From Entomobacter blattae (GTDB taxonomy: Bacteria > Pseudomonadota > Alphaproteobacteria > Acetobacterales > Acetobacteraceae), in assembly GCF_014672835.1 (NCBI RefSeq), contig NZ_CP060244.1, positions 143,501-207,500 on the forward strand: 64,000 bases of DNA. Reading direction: 5' to 3'. The notes under the pieces are model-generated. The model had not been told where the DNA came from and searched no databases. It saw only the letters and a program-made list of their open reading frames with translations. The translations under genes and the position numbers were made by a program. Positions 40,250 through 55,301 of the stretch are shown piece after piece. The number at the start of each line of letters is the position of its first letter. Position 1 is the first letter of the stretch.

Positions 40250-41361
40250 GCGAGCGTAAAGCCGTTATCGCTGCCGGGGGAACAGGGGGGCATTTTTTCC
40301 CTGCAGAAGCCTTAGCCAATGCCCTCCATCAGCGCGGTTATGAATTAATCCTTATGACTGATAGCCGAGCCGGGCTTAGAAAAGACGGTATTTTTTCCTC
40401 TTCCCAACAATTTACTCTCCCTGGAGCTGGAATTGCAGGCCATAGTCTAAAACGTAAAATTTCCTCTGGCCTGGCCTTATTAGTGGGCGCTGCACAGGCC
40501 CGCAATATTTTAAAGGCCACTCACCCCCAGGTTGTTATAGGGTTTGGAGGATATCCCTCTATCCCACCTCTATTGGGGGCTTACCTCCTCAGAAAGAACA
40601 TTCGCATTATCCTGCATGAGGGCAACGCAGTGCTTGGGCATGCCAACCGCTTTTTGGCCCGTTTTGCCGATGCCATCGGAACCTCATTCCCAGAAGTCAA
40701 TAATATTCCGGCAAGATGCTTTACAGCCTTAACAGGAATGCCCGTTAGGGAAGATATTGCCCAACTCTACCATACCCCTTACACGCCACCAGCAGAGGAT
40801 GGCCCCATTCAGCTTCTTATTTGGGGAGGCTCCCTGGGAGCTCGTATTTTTGGCCAAGTGGTCCCCCAAACTCTTTGTCAATTGCCCGATCACCTCCGCA
40901 AGCGCCTTATGGTTACCCAACAGGTCCGACAAGAGGATATACAAGAGGTTAATAGCATTTATGCAGCAGCAGGTATTCATGCCACAACGGCTCCCTTTTT
41001 TACCAACATTGCAGAGCTGCTCAGTAAAGCCCATCTGGTTATTGGAAGAGCAGGAGGCTCTTCGGTCGCAGAATTAACGCTTGCTGGCAAACCAGCCATT
41101 TTTGTGCCCCTCCCCATTGCTGCCAACGATGAACAAACAGCTAATGCCCGCATCTTGGAAAAAGATGGAGCTGGGTGGGTGCTTCCCCAAACAGAATTTC
41201 GTTATGAAACCTTGTATCCCCTTTTAGTCAGACTCCTTTCTAATACTCATGATCTGGCCGCTTCTGCCCATGCCGTAAGACAACATGCCCATCCTTATGC
41301 GGCCGAACAGCTGGCAAACCTGGTTGACTCAACCACCGCCCATTCCTCAAGGAGTTCTTAA
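40246..41361 (+). CDS. murG: UDP-GlcNAc:lipid I N-acetylglucosaminyltransferase
   Basis: This 371-residue membrane-associated GT28 glycosyltransferase converts lipid I to lipid II. It has the N-terminal glycine loop [39 protein letters not shown] and the UDP-GlcNAc site [11 protein letters not shown]. Start ATG overlaps the ftsW stop by 4 bases; murC begins 5 bases after its end. Confidence 0.97.
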   Translation: MSERKAVIAAGGTGGHFFPAEALANALHQRGYELILMTDSRAGLRKDGIFSSSQQFTLPGAGIAGHSLKRKISSGLALLVGAAQARNILKATHPQVVIGFGGYPSIPPLLGAYLLRKNIRIILHEGNAVLGHANRFLARFADAIGTSFPEVNNIPARCFTALTGMPVREDIAQLYHTPYTPPAEDGPIQLLIWGGSLGARIFGQVVPQTLCQLPDHLRKRLMVTQQVRQEDIQEVNSIYAAAGIHATTAPFFTNIAELLSKAHLVIGRAGGSSVAELTLAGKPAIFVPLPIAANDEQTANARILEKDGAGWVLPQTEFRYETLYPLLVRLLSNTHDLAASAHAVRQHAHPYAAEQLANLVDSTTAHSSRSS

Positions 41362-41366
41362 ATCTC

Positions 41367-42812
41367 ATGCGCGCAATCCCTCTTTCCATAGGAACTATCC
41401 ATTTTGTTGGCATTGGCGGCATTGGTATGTCGGGTATTGCTGAAGCCTTGTATAGCCTGGGGTATAAGGTGCAAGGCTCTGACCTGCATGAGAACACCAA
41501 CGTATTAAGGCTACGCAAGCTGGGCATTCCTATCCATATTGGCCATAATGAGAGGAATTTGGGAGATGCTCAAGTCGTTGTGACTTCAACAGCGGTAAAC
41601 CAGAAAGATAACCCTGAAGTGGCAGCGGCCCGCAGCCGTTTTATTCCTGTTGTCAGGCGGGCGGAAATGCTGGCAGAACTTATGCGCCTGCGTTGGTCTA
41701 TTGCTGTGGGCGGAACACACGGGAAAACAACAACTACCAGCCTTATTGCTGCCGTTCTGGAAGCGGCTAAAATGGACCCTACTGTGATCAATGGCGGCAT
41801 TATTGAAGCCTATGGGACGAATACCCGTATGGGAACTGGCGACTGGATGGTTGCAGAAGCCGATGAAAGTGATGGTTCTTTTCTCAGATTACCTGCTGTT
41901 ATTGCCATTGTCACCAATATGGACCCAGAGCATCTAGACCATTGGGGCACAGCAGAAGCCATGCAGGAGGCCTATCACCAGTTTGTCTCCAGCATCCCCT
42001 TCTACGGGTTTGCTGTATTATGTATTGATCATCCCTCTGTTCAACAAATGATCCCTCATCTTTCTGATCATAAGATTATTACATATGGGTTTTCACCTCA
42101 GGCTGATATTCGAGCTGAAAAACTCATTACCGATAAATTGGGGGCCACTTTTGAAGTGACTGCAACAAACCGCATCACCAGAAAGTCCCGCACGATGGGG
42201 CCGTTTCGGCTGCCAATGCTGGGGAACCACAATGTCCAAAATGCCCTTGCTGCCATTGCTGTAGCCGTGGAGATGGAAATTGGCGATAGCACGATCCGTT
42301 CAGCCTTTGCCAGCTTTAAAGGGGTTAAACGACGCTTTACCCGTACAGGTGAAGTAAATGGAGTGACGATAGTTGATGATTATGGCCATCACCCTATTGA
42401 AATTGCAGCCGTTCTCAAGGCGGCCAGGCAGGCAGGGGCCAGAAATGTTGTTGCCGTTATTCAACCCCATCGGTATTCACGGGTAAAAATGTTGTTTAGC
42501 GAGTTTTGCTCATGCTTAAACGACGCTAGTACCGTTATTGTAGCCGATATCTATCCCGCCGGAGAGCAACCCATATCCGGGATCGATAAAGACAGCCTTA
42601 TTGAAGGAATTCGTGCTCATGGGCATCGCTCTGTCGTCCCACTGCCCGACCCAGAGCACCTTGCCGAAATGATTGCCGCTATAACCAAACCTGGCGATTT
42701 TGTTATTTGCCTGGGCGCTGGAAGTATTACCAACTGGGCTCAGGCTCTTCCTGAGCAGCTTAAAGCTCTCCAACAGGCTTCGCATCCCAGCCATGTTAAA
42801 GCCGAACTATAG
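41367..42812 (+). CDS. murC: UDP-N-acetylmuramate--L-alanine ligase
   Basis: This 481-residue enzyme attaches L-Ala to UDP-MurNAc, the first stem-peptide step. It has the N-terminal [14 protein letters not shown] loop, the ATP loop [10 protein letters not shown] near residue 115, EADESDGSF, and [10 protein letters not shown]; all are expected for MurC. It is followed after 9 bp by murB, whose ribosome site overlaps the murC end. Confidence 0.97.
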   Translation: MRAIPLSIGTIHFVGIGGIGMSGIAEALYSLGYKVQGSDLHENTNVLRLRKLGIPIHIGHNERNLGDAQVVVTSTAVNQKDNPEVAAARSRFIPVVRRAEMLAELMRLRWSIAVGGTHGKTTTTSLIAAVLEAAKMDPTVINGGIIEAYGTNTRMGTGDWMVAEADESDGSFLRLPAVIAIVTNMDPEHLDHWGTAEAMQEAYHQFVSSIPFYGFAVLCIDHPSVQQMIPHLSDHKIITYGFSPQADIRAEKLITDKLGATFEVTATNRITRKSRTMGPFRLPMLGNHNVQNALAAIAVAVEMEIGDSTIRSAFASFKGVKRRFTRTGEVNGVTIVDDYGHHPIEIAAVLKAARQAGARNVVAVIQPHRYSRVKMLFSEFCSCLNDASTVIVADIYPAGEQPISGIDKDSLIEGIRAHGHRSVVPLPDPEHLAEMIAAITKPGDFVICLGAGSITNWAQALPEQLKALQQASHPSHVKAEL

Positions 42813-42821
42813 GAGGAATTC

Positions 42822-43793
42822 GTGCCTGTCCTTCCTCTCATCAAAACAGAACCCTTTCCCCACTCATGGATTGCCGACCTTCTAGAGAAGCTTGCCCTTT
42901 TGAAGGGACGTATAAAAGCGGAAACCCCCTTGGGGGCCCAAACCTGGTTTCGTGTGGGTGGTAAGGCCGATATCCTTATCCATCCCAAAGATGTTGATGA
43001 CCTTTCCTTCCTAATGGCCACTGTTCCTTTCGATATTCCTGTTACCATATTGGGAGCAAGCTCGAATGTTATTATACGGGATGGCGGAATTCACGGCGTT
43101 GTTATCCGCCCTCTTAAAGGGTTTGCCGATATCAAGATTACTGATGAAGGACTCATAGCCGGGGCCGCATGCTTGGATTCTACAGTGGCTGAAACAGCGG
43201 CAAAAGCAAGCTTGGCCGGTTTTGAGTTTCTTTGTAGTATTCCCGGCTCTATCGGAGGGGCAATTGCCATGAATGCAGGAGCTCATGGGGCCGATATTGC
43301 CAGTATCTTACAATGGATAGAACTCGTAACCCGGGAAGGAAAAATTATCCGCCTGGAGGCTGCCCACCTTAATCTTGCCTATCGGCATGCTAGTTTACCA
43401 GCAGGGGCCGTTGTTACCAAAGCCTGTTTTAACGCCCAAAGGGGAAACTCCACCCATATTCTCGCAAAAATGGCAGATATTCGCCATCAGAGGGAAATAA
43501 GCCAACCCATTCACTCCCGTACCGGGGGGTCAACCTTCCGCAACCCACTCCCTGAAGAAAGCCTTCAAAAGGCCTGGGAGCTTATTGATGCAGCAGGCTG
43601 TAGAGGACTCACTTTAGGAGATGCCCAAATCAGCCCCCTGCACTGTAATTTTATGATTAATACGGGCAATGCCACCGCCCATGACCTCGAAACCTTAGGA
43701 GAAACGGTAAGAGAGAAAGTCAAAAACAATTCTGGTATCACCCTCCACTGGGAAATTAAACGTATTGGCCATTACCAAAAAGAGGGGCTCTAA
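42822..43793 (+). CDS. murB: UDP-N-acetylenolpyruvoylglucosamine reductase
   Basis: This 323-residue FAD enzyme reduces UDP-GlcNAc-enolpyruvate to UDP-MurNAc. FAD-binding LGASSNVIIRDGGIHGVVIR and PGSIGGAIAMNAGAHG, and the active-site GGSTFRNP loop, are visible. It starts at GTG 42822, with AGGAGG at good spacing. ddl follows 4 bases after the stop. Confidence 0.96.
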   Translation: MPVLPLIKTEPFPHSWIADLLEKLALLKGRIKAETPLGAQTWFRVGGKADILIHPKDVDDLSFLMATVPFDIPVTILGASSNVIIRDGGIHGVVIRPLKGFADIKITDEGLIAGAACLDSTVAETAAKASLAGFEFLCSIPGSIGGAIAMNAGAHGADIASILQWIELVTREGKIIRLEAAHLNLAYRHASLPAGAVVTKACFNAQRGNSTHILAKMADIRHQREISQPIHSRTGGSTFRNPLPEESLQKAWELIDAAGCRGLTLGDAQISPLHCNFMINTGNATAHDLETLGETVREKVKNNSGITLHWEIKRIGHYQKEGL

Positions 43794-43797
43794 AACC

Positions 43798-44736
43798 ATG
43801 AACAAATCCTTCACCCGTGTCTGTGTTGTTTATGGTGGCCGTTCTTCTGAGCGTGAAATCAGTATTTCCAGTGGGAAGAATGTTATCGCAGCCCTGGAAC
43901 ATGAAGGGTTCCGTGTGATCTCATTTGACCTTCACAATACTCTTCTGCCCTTTGTAGAGTTCCTGCAGAAAGAAAAGCCCGACGTGGTCTTTAATGCTCT
44001 CCACGGACGCTATGGAGAAGATGGGGCCCTTCAAGGGGTTTTGGAATGGATGGGGATTGCCTATACTCATTCAAACATTCTGGCTTCAGCCATGGCTATG
44101 GATAAGGCTGTTACCCGTCAGATTCTTACAGCAACCAGCCTCCCAGTTGCCAAAGGGGGCCTATATACCCCCGAAGAGCTCTTAAAGCAGGTTCCGTTGA
44201 GTTTCCCCTTTGTGATGAAACCCATTAATGAAGGCTCATCAATCGGGGTCAGTATTATTCATTCTCCGGAAGAGCTAAAAGCTGCCATAAGCCAGTGGCA
44301 CTATGGCCCGAAAATTCTCATTGAAGATTTTATCCCAGGGCGAGAACTCACTGTTGGCGTATTGCAAGACCGCGCCTTGACAGTCACAGATATTACCCCT
44401 GCGTCCAGCCAGGGCCATGAGTTTTATGATTACGGCTCCAAATACAAACAGGGAGGCTCCTCTCACCTCCTTCCAGCCCGTATTCCACCCCTTATCTTCA
44501 ACCAGGCCATGGACTATGCCTTAAAGGCTCATAAAGCTTTGGGATGCAGTGGTGGCAGCCGTACGGACTTTCGCTATAATGATACCCTCGGTGAAGAAAA
44601 CTTAGTCATCCTGGAGGTTAATACCCAGCCCGGCATGACACGCACATCCTTATTACCAGAGCAGGCAGCTTATTGTGGCATTCCCTACTCAGCCCTATGC
44701 CGCTGGATGGTGGAAAACGCCCTATGCCGCACCTAA
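43798..44736 (+). CDS. ddl: D-alanine--D-alanine ligase
   Basis: This 312-residue ATP-grasp ligase makes D-Ala-D-Ala for MurF. It has CVVYGGRSSEREISISSG at the start, LHGRYGEDGALQGVLEW, the ATP-binding FVMKPINEGSSIGV and the metal/product loop EVNTQPGMTRTSLLPEQA. I place the start at ATG 43798 after the murB stop; an upstream in-frame start would lie inside murB. The 3' end overlaps ftsQ by 13 bp. Confidence 0.96.
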   Translation: MNKSFTRVCVVYGGRSSEREISISSGKNVIAALEHEGFRVISFDLHNTLLPFVEFLQKEKPDVVFNALHGRYGEDGALQGVLEWMGIAYTHSNILASAMAMDKAVTRQILTATSLPVAKGGLYTPEELLKQVPLSFPFVMKPINEGSSIGVSIIHSPEELKAAISQWHYGPKILIEDFIPGRELTVGVLQDRALTVTDITPASSQGHEFYDYGSKYKQGGSSHLLPARIPPLIFNQAMDYALKAHKALGCSGGSRTDFRYNDTLGEENLVILEVNTQPGMTRTSLLPEQAAYCGIPYSALCRWMVENALCRT

Positions 44737-45590
44737 GCCAACACCCTAATCACCTAAACGACCGCCCCTCTCGTTTGACCTTGTTCATGCGTAGACAAAA
44801 GCGCATGCTTCAGCCATTGGCCATTCTCCTCTTACTCTGTGGGCTTATTGCCGGTGGGGCCTATATCCTCCTTTCCTCTAGCGAGGATATACCCATGATT
44901 GCCCTGCGGGATAAGCTCGGTAACTTACTTCCCTTTCATGTTTCCAATATTTCCATCCACGGGAATACCCTAACCTCTGATGACGAAATCCTTCAGGCAG
45001 CCAATATCCATAAAGGTGATTCCATTCTGAAAATTTCTGTAGAAGGTGTTCGAAAAAAAATCGATACCCTCCCCTTTATTGATCATTCCGTAGTCGAGCG
45101 CCACTTGCCAGGCAGTATCATTATTACTGTGATAGAACGTTCCCCTTATGCTGTCTGGCAGCATGATAGACATTTTATGCTGATCGACCGAAGTGGTAAA
45201 ATCGTTGCCGATAAAGGCATGACAGGAAAAGATGCCCAGGCCTATATGCGCCTACCCCTTGTTGTGGGGAATGATGCCAACACTGCTGCCGCCGATCTGA
45301 TAGACACACTAGCCAATTTTCCCGAAATTAAAGACCGCGTCGTGGCCGCCATAAGAATTGGCGAAAGACGATGGAACTTGCAACTCCGTGATGGCACAAC
45401 CATCTACTTACCAGAAGCTGAAGAACAGGCAGCCCTTAAACGCCTGACAGACTTTCAAAATACCATCAAGCTCCTCGACAGACCCGTTTCGGTAATAGAT
45501 ATGCGCCTTCCCGATCGCCTTATTATTCGTCAACATTCGAGCCTGACTTTTCCTGTTCTCAAGAGCGTTAAACTGGCTTATAATGGTTAA
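44724..45590 (+). CDS. ftsQ: Cell division protein FtsQ
   Basis: This 288-residue bitopic protein has a short cytoplasmic N-terminus, a transmembrane helix (about residues 30-50, LAILLLLCGLIAGGAYILLS), then a POTRA domain (VSNISIHGNTLTSDDEILQA) and the beta domain ending in DMRLPDRLIIR. FtsQ recruits FtsB/FtsL to the divisome. ATG 44724 lies within the ddl end; the frame could extend upstream but only inside ddl. Confidence 0.93.
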   Translation: MPHLSQHPNHLNDRPSRLTLFMRRQKRMLQPLAILLLLCGLIAGGAYILLSSSEDIPMIALRDKLGNLLPFHVSNISIHGNTLTSDDEILQAANIHKGDSILKISVEGVRKKIDTLPFIDHSVVERHLPGSIIITVIERSPYAVWQHDRHFMLIDRSGKIVADKGMTGKDAQAYMRLPLVVGNDANTAAADLIDTLANFPEIKDRVVAAIRIGERRWNLQLRDGTTIYLPEAEEQAALKRLTDFQNTIKLLDRPVSVIDMRLPDRLIIRQHSSLTFPVLKSVKLAYNG

Positions 45591-45673
45591 AGTAAACGTT
45601 CTGTGCTGTTCGTATTGTTAAATCTATCATGCCCGAACCAAAAATTGATAACAAAAAGAAATGAGAGGCTTCC

Positions 45674-47065
45674 ATGAATGAGCTGGCACTAACTCCACCT
45701 CCCTCAAAAAAGTCAGGGCATTTCCAAAAACAAGCCGTAAGATCTCCGAAAAATAAAGCCTTAGCCATTTTAGGATCTCGTTTCTCATCAGAAATAACAC
45801 CACCTGATGATCCCCCGACACACCCGAAATGGCTCCCAGGAACTTTTGGCGTATTAGATATTGGCAGCAGTAAGATATGTTGCTTTATTGGCAAGGGTGA
45901 GCCAAACGGAAACCTGCGCATACTAGGGGCGGGTTGGCATCGTTCACATGGGGTTAAACAAGGGGGCATTACCCATTTAAAAGACGCAGAAAAAGCCATT
46001 CGGGCTGCCGTAGGTCAAGCAGAGGAAGCTGCTGAACGGCGATTGGAAAAGGTTTTTATCAACCTTTCCTGTGGCCAGCCTGAAAGCCGGCTCTTTAACC
46101 TGCGTTGGCCTGTAGGCGGGCGAGCTGTTACCGAAGCTGACATCCGTAGGATTGTTAATGAAGGCCTGATCCGTTCTACAACTGAAGGCCGGGATATCAT
46201 CCATGCCTTACCTCTGGGCTTTGCAGTCGATGACACGATCGGTGTAACAGACCCAAGGGGCCATCAATGTGATCAGCTTTCTGCAAGCCTCCATATTATT
46301 GATGCCTCTTCCATGGCCTTACGAAACCTTGCTTCTGTGCTCGTGCAGGCAGAACTTAAAATTGAAGCCCTTGTTTCTTCGCCTCTGACCTCGGGCCTAT
46401 CTGTGCTTGCACCCGATGAACGAGACCTAGGTGCGATTGTAGTGGATATGGGAGCAGGCATCACCACCATAGGAATTTTTGGAGAAGACCAGCTTCTGCA
46501 TACAGCCCAAGTCCGTATTGGGGGGCACCATATCACCCGTGATATCGCCAGCATGCTTTCCACCTCTATTGCCTCAGCAGAGCGGCTTAAAACTTTTTAT
46601 GGAAGTGCAACAACTTCCCCCGATGACGATTTAGAGATCCTGCCCGTACAAACGACTGGCGACTATGTTGAACAACTTATTAATGTGCCTCGTTCAAAAA
46701 TTATCTCTATTATTCGCCCCCGTATAGAGGAAACCCTGGAACTGATCCGTGACCGACTTGATAGTGCCGGTGTAGGCAAAGCAGCTAATGGCCGTGTGGT
46801 TCTTACCGGCGGAGCATCCCTTCTGAACGGAATTGGCCCCTTGGCTGCTCGTATTTTGAACAGGCAAGTCCGCCTTGGGCGCCCCAAAGGAATTATTGGT
46901 CTACCAGGTGATCCTTCCATTGCTCCCAATTTTTCTACAGCAGCCGGTTTGCTCGCTTGGGCTGCTGGTGCTGGGCGTTCATTAACCGATATAGATTTTA
47001 CCGAAAATGGACGACCCAACAGTTTTATGCGCAAAATTGTTGATTTTTTAAGAGAAAAAGTGTGA
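45674..47065 (+). CDS. ftsA: Cell division protein FtsA
   Basis: This 463-residue actin-like ATPase tethers FtsZ to the membrane. An N-terminal extension of about 55 polar residues precedes the actin-fold phosphate loop FGVLDIGSSKICCFIG. Later motifs are VVDMGAGITTIGIF, VVLTGGASLLNGI and a C-terminal amphipathic helix (NSFMRKIVDFLREKV) for membrane binding. The gap to ftsZ is 110 bp of AT-rich sequence and may carry an extra promoter. Confidence 0.96.
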   Translation: MNELALTPPPSKKSGHFQKQAVRSPKNKALAILGSRFSSEITPPDDPPTHPKWLPGTFGVLDIGSSKICCFIGKGEPNGNLRILGAGWHRSHGVKQGGITHLKDAEKAIRAAVGQAEEAAERRLEKVFINLSCGQPESRLFNLRWPVGGRAVTEADIRRIVNEGLIRSTTEGRDIIHALPLGFAVDDTIGVTDPRGHQCDQLSASLHIIDASSMALRNLASVLVQAELKIEALVSSPLTSGLSVLAPDERDLGAIVVDMGAGITTIGIFGEDQLLHTAQVRIGGHHITRDIASMLSTSIASAERLKTFYGSATTSPDDDLEILPVQTTGDYVEQLINVPRSKIISIIRPRIEETLELIRDRLDSAGVGKAANGRVVLTGGASLLNGIGPLAARILNRQVRLGRPKGIIGLPGDPSIAPNFSTAAGLLAWAAGAGRSLTDIDFTENGRPNSFMRKIVDFLREKV

Positions 47066-47175
47066 TAGTCCACATTAAAAGGTTTCTTTATTATAGAAAA
47101 ATAGTATAATTCTCTAAAATAGCACAAAAATAAATTATTCGATTATTCCATTATCAGTGTTATCGGGGACAGGTA

Positions 47176-48801
47176 ATGACATTAAATTTAACTATTCCAC
47201 AACAAACATATGCTGATTTTACGCCCCGTATTACTGTAATAGGTGTTGGCGGTGGTGGAACCAACGCAGTTGATAACATGATTCAATCTAACCTGCAGGG
47301 GGTAGATTTTGTTGTTGCCAATACCGATGCCCAACAACTTACTCATAGTCTTGCAGAAAGGCGGATCCAGTTAGGCCCACACCTAACTCAAGGGTTGGGG
47401 GCTGGTGCAAAGCCAGAAATCGGGAAAGCTGCCGCCGAGGAAGCTGCCGATGAAATTGCACGCCATATGGAAGGTGCCCATATGGTTTTTGTTACCGCTG
47501 GTATGGGCGGTGGCACAGGAACCGGGGCTGCCCCCGTTATTGCCCGCATGGCCAGAGAGCGAGATATTCTCACTGTAGGTGTGGTGACAAAACCCTTCTC
47601 CTTCGAGGGAATTCGTCGTGCCAAAGCTGCAGAGGCAGGCCTTGCAGAACTCCAACAATATGTTGATACCTTGATCGTTATCCCAAACCAGAATCTGTTT
47701 ATGCTGGCTAACGAAAAAACAGGGTTTAAAGAAGCCTTTAAAATGGCTGACCATGTTCTTTATATGGGCGTACGCGGTGTTACGGACCTTATGGTTTCCC
47801 CTGGCCTTATTAATCTGGACTTTGCTGATATCCGTACTATCATGGCCGAAATGGGAAAAGCCATGATGGGAACAGGTGAAGCTGATGGGGATAATCGTGC
47901 CATCCGGGCTGCAGAAGCTGCCATTTCTAACCCGCTCCTCGAGGATACTTCTATGGCAGGGGCACGGGGGCTTCTGATCAACATCACGGGCGGCGAAGAC
48001 ATGACGCTGATGGAAGTAGAGCAAGCAGCCGAACGCATCCGCGAAGAAGTAGCAGAAGATGCCAATATCATCTTCGGGTCTGCCATTGACGATCGGCTTG
48101 AAGGAAAGGTCAGGGTTTCTGTTGTCGCAACAGGGATAGACACCCCCCCACCCAGTGTTGCAACCAAACCCATAGAAGCTGAAACTTCTCCCGTACAGGA
48201 AGCATCTACGACCTATTACCAAACGCCACCAGCTTCCCAAAACGGCTTTTTTGAGCCTCTATCAACAACTGCTCAACCAAATCAAGGGAATGTTGGGCAT
48301 TCTGTTTCCTCTCAACCAGTGAGCAACCCTCCCCCACAGGCTCCTTCTAATAATACAGGGGTACAGCACCACGCTACCCCATTGCACCAACAAGCTGAAC
48401 CTTCTCAACAGGCTTCTCATTATTCTTCTGGAGGAAATGCCCCGCAGGCAGCAGGTTTGGCTTCTAATCCTTATCATGCTCCATCACCTAACAGCATCCC
48501 TGTAAAATCAGGAACGCAAAATGCTTCGGTTCCACCGCGTTCAGGTCTCTTTTCTGAAACTGCCCGAGATGCTGAACCTCCTGCAGCACCCTCTCGTAGC
48601 CTTTTTGGGATTGTAACAGGAGCGCTGCGCAGAAACATTCTCAACACGCCCCCTCCACAACCCCCACGAGAAAGAGAGGCCCCTAAAACAGAGCCTTCTA
48701 TAAATAAAGGCACAAGCGAGAACGCTCCTGGGCATTTCCAACCGAACAGTGATGATGCAGGCTTGGAAATACCAGCTTTTCTACGCCGTAAATCATTCTA
48801 G
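47176..48801 (+). CDS. ftsZ: Cell division protein FtsZ
   Basis: This 541-residue tubulin-like GTPase forms the division ring. The GTP-binding signature [13 protein letters not shown] is near residue 112, with the N-terminal [14 protein letters not shown]. The globular domain ends near residue 330. A long Gln/Ser/Pro/Asn-rich linker (about 330-520) leads to the conserved tail [12 protein letters not shown] that binds FtsA and partners. The linker is longer than in most bacteria but long linkers are known in alphaproteobacteria. Confidence 0.97.
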   Translation: MTLNLTIPQQTYADFTPRITVIGVGGGGTNAVDNMIQSNLQGVDFVVANTDAQQLTHSLAERRIQLGPHLTQGLGAGAKPEIGKAAAEEAADEIARHMEGAHMVFVTAGMGGGTGTGAAPVIARMARERDILTVGVVTKPFSFEGIRRAKAAEAGLAELQQYVDTLIVIPNQNLFMLANEKTGFKEAFKMADHVLYMGVRGVTDLMVSPGLINLDFADIRTIMAEMGKAMMGTGEADGDNRAIRAAEAAISNPLLEDTSMAGARGLLINITGGEDMTLMEVEQAAERIREEVAEDANIIFGSAIDDRLEGKVRVSVVATGIDTPPPSVATKPIEAETSPVQEASTTYYQTPPASQNGFFEPLSTTAQPNQGNVGHSVSSQPVSNPPPQAPSNNTGVQHHATPLHQQAEPSQQASHYSSGGNAPQAAGLASNPYHAPSPNSIPVKSGTQNASVPPRSGLFSETARDAEPPAAPSRSLFGIVTGALRRNILNTPPPQPPREREAPKTEPSINKGTSENAPGHFQPNSDDAGLEIPAFLRRKSF

Positions 48802-49070
48802 CATTTCTAAAATTTATATCACGCTTTTTTAAGAGCGATTTTTGGAGGATGTCCATTCCGCACGGATGGGCGTTCTCTCTATAGGGGTACGGTCCATTGG
48901 TAACAGTTAGCAATAATGTTTTACCGTGCATTGCCTTTCTTTAGAAACGAACAGATGGTATGAATTGATGGATAAGAAAAGATAGACAATTGAAGAACTT
49001 TAAAAAACACTTGTCGTAAATGCTATATTGTCTTTCCAAACCTTAACATCATTTAAGGAGGATTTATACC
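48802..49070. other. ftsZ-lpxC intergenic region with small hairpin
   Basis: The region is 269 bp. A hairpin with arms CCATTCCG/CGGATGG lies near 48852-48868, but it lacks a T run, so termination is doubtful. The AT-rich remainder likely holds the lpxC promoter. Confidence 0.35.
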
Positions 49071-50105
49071 GTGGACAGCATTGCAACCTTAGCCACTCTT
49101 GATGAGCTTGGTTTATCTTCTTCTTATACCTCTCAACAGCGCATTAAACTTGCTTTTCCGTCACCGCTTTCTCCGCTGACTTTTCAGGCTAAAACATTTT
49201 CTTCTTCCATTTGCTGTACAGGAACCGGCTTACATAGCGGTAAGAAGATTTCTTTAACACTCAACCCTGCCCCTGTGGGCCATGGTATCACCTTTACACG
49301 GACTGATCTGCGCCACTCCTTAAAGATTCCGGCCATTTACTCCAATGTGGTTGAAACGCATTTCAGCACTGTCATCGCCAATCCTGAACAGCCTACTATA
49401 AAAATGGCCACTATTGAGCATATCATGGCTGCTCTCGGTGGTCTTGGTATTACAGATGCTGCCATAGACGTTAATGGCCCTGAGATTCCCATCCTGGATG
49501 GATCCTCTTCAGAGTTTATCTTTCTTATGGAATGTGCAGGTATCACCCACCAGGAGGCCTTTCTTCCCTATATGGAAATTTTAAAGACGGTGCGGGTAGA
49601 AGATGGAGATGCCTATGCTGAAATTCGTCCCAACCATTGCTATAAGGGTCTTACACTGGATTTCTCGATAGAATTCTCAGCCCCTGCCATTGGACAGCAA
49701 AGCTTTGTCCTTAATCTGTCCGCAGATTCCTTTCGTAATGAAGTTGCCAATTGTCGTACCTTTGTATTACGGCATGAGATAGAAAAACTTTATGACGCTG
49801 GTATGGCTCTTGGAGGATCCCTTGATAATGCTATTGTTGTAGATGATGATAAAATTCTTAATCCTACAGGGTTAAGGCATCCCAACGAGTTTGTTCGCCA
49901 TAAAACCATGGACGCTGTAGGCGACCTCAACTTGGCAGGCATGCCCATTCATGGCTATTTTACTGGCCACAAATCAGGCCATGGGTTAAATAACAAGCTG
50001 TTACGAGCACTTTTTGCCAAACCCGATGCCTGGCGTATTATTCCTACGGCTACACCAAGAGACAAGCAAAAACCCTCACCTGTCAATGCCCTCCTGACAA
50101 ACTAA
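49071..50105 (+). CDS. lpxC: UDP-3-O-acyl-N-acetylglucosamine deacetylase
   Basis: This 344-residue zinc amidase catalyses the committed step of lipid A synthesis. Conserved parts are CCTGTGLHSGKKISLTL, TIEHIMAALGGLGI (zinc His), GPEIPILDGSSSEFI, and RHKTMDAVGDL with the remaining His and Asp ligands. About 45 residues precede the usual start. The GTG at 49071 is well supported by AAGGAGG about 9 nt upstream, so the Ser/Thr-rich extension seems genuine. Confidence 0.95.
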   Translation: MDSIATLATLDELGLSSSYTSQQRIKLAFPSPLSPLTFQAKTFSSSICCTGTGLHSGKKISLTLNPAPVGHGITFTRTDLRHSLKIPAIYSNVVETHFSTVIANPEQPTIKMATIEHIMAALGGLGITDAAIDVNGPEIPILDGSSSEFIFLMECAGITHQEAFLPYMEILKTVRVEDGDAYAEIRPNHCYKGLTLDFSIEFSAPAIGQQSFVLNLSADSFRNEVANCRTFVLRHEIEKLYDAGMALGGSLDNAIVVDDDKILNPTGLRHPNEFVRHKTMDAVGDLNLAGMPIHGYFTGHKSGHGLNNKLLRALFAKPDAWRIIPTATPRDKQKPSPVNALLTN

Positions 50106-50249
50106 AAAAGACGTGTTGTTTTTGTAACTACTGTAAGGATTTGTAGCAAAACTCTGTCTTGGGATTTCCTTTCTTTATAACTTCATGGTAAAGGAAGAAG
50201 GAAATGGTTCGAAAAGCAGCTCTATACAAATATCATACGGAAAATAACA

Positions 50250-51146
50250 GTGTCTCATTCTTTTGCACAGCGCCCCAGGAATAAAGCCATAAAAAATTTT
50301 TCTGTAGCCAAATCCTTTCTTCCTCTTTTAGCCGTGCTAGCCCTTACAGCATGTTCTTCTGATGAAGACAGTATTAAGCAGGATCCAGAGCATCAAACCG
50401 CCCTTCAAGGAAATGCAGAAACCCTTTACAATAATGGAATAGACGCCCTTCGTTCTGAGCGCTATGAGCAAGCTATTGAGCTATTTGAAACCCTCCAGCA
50501 GAATTTCCCCTACTCTGGTTATGTTGCTAATGCCCAGCTGATGGAAGGGTATGCCTACTATCTACAAGGGTCCTACCCAGATGCGGTTCGTATCTTGGAG
50601 AAGTTTCTTCAGCTTCACCCCACTAGCCCCGATGCTGCTTATGCCTATTATTTGCGGGCATTATGCTTTTACGAACAAATCCCCGATGTGCAACGCGATC
50701 AGCGCATTACTCTAGATGCCATGACAGCATTAAACGAAGTGGTCACGCGGTTTCCCCAAACATCTTATGCAAGGGATGCGCAGCTGAAAATTGACCTCTG
50801 TCGTGATCACCTCGCAGGAAAAGAGATGCTTGTTGGCCGCTATTATGCACAACAAAAAGTTTATGGGGGCGCTCTTAACCGCTTCCAACGCGTTGTTCTT
50901 GATTTTCAGACAACCAACCATGTTGCTGAAGCCCTTTACAGACTTGTAGAGGTCAACCTCCATTTGGGCCTTACAGAACAAGCCCGTAAAGCAGCCAGTG
51001 TATTAGGCTATAACTACCCGGGTAGCCCATGGTATCGGTATGCCTACGATGTAATGAAAGACAATAACTTGCTGAGTAATAAGGCCCCTACACCGAAAGC
51101 TCCTGAAGAAGATTTTTTCTCTCATCTATGGGGTGAGGTTTTCTAG
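50250..51146 (+). CDS. bamD: Outer membrane assembly lipoprotein BamD
   Basis: This 298-residue lipoprotein has the lipobox LTAC after VLAL near residue 34, followed by TPR-type helices (ETLYNNGIDALRSERYEQAI, GSYPDAVRILEKFLQLHP, SPDAAYAYYLRALCFYEQ). It is an essential part of the beta-barrel assembly complex at the inner face of the outer membrane. It starts at GTG 50250; the ribosome site is weak. The order lpxC-bamD-recN-ligA is typical for the lineage. Confidence 0.95.
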   Translation: MSHSFAQRPRNKAIKNFSVAKSFLPLLAVLALTACSSDEDSIKQDPEHQTALQGNAETLYNNGIDALRSERYEQAIELFETLQQNFPYSGYVANAQLMEGYAYYLQGSYPDAVRILEKFLQLHPTSPDAAYAYYLRALCFYEQIPDVQRDQRITLDAMTALNEVVTRFPQTSYARDAQLKIDLCRDHLAGKEMLVGRYYAQQKVYGGALNRFQRVVLDFQTTNHVAEALYRLVEVNLHLGLTEQARKAASVLGYNYPGSPWYRYAYDVMKDNNLLSNKAPTPKAPEEDFFSHLWGEVF

Positions 51147-51328
51147 TTCTTGGATTGAAAAGAGGAGATATTTTTTCATTCTATTGCCTTCCTTAGCCTT
51201 TATCCCCCATAATTTTCCTCAGTAAGGTGTTTTTACTTTACCATAAAGGTTGCTCTACACTATTTCTTAAGTTTGCTTTTCATATTTTTTGATACAGCGT
51301 TTTAAAGCACCTTTGGCATATTGTTATC

Positions 51329-55169
<3,841 letters not shown>

Positions 55170-55301
55170 CAATCCTCCACCCTTCTCACAAGAAAAAAGA
55201 TAAAGAGAGCCTTTTTACAAAATATTTTATCGGATCTTCTCCCTAGACGAGAAAAGAAAATTTGTTTTTTCTCTCTTCCTGTCAGATTCCGAATAAATAT
55301 G

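Noticed and set aside
48852..48868. Rho-independent terminator after ftsZ
   Set aside because: The hairpin is short with a mismatch and lacks a following T run.
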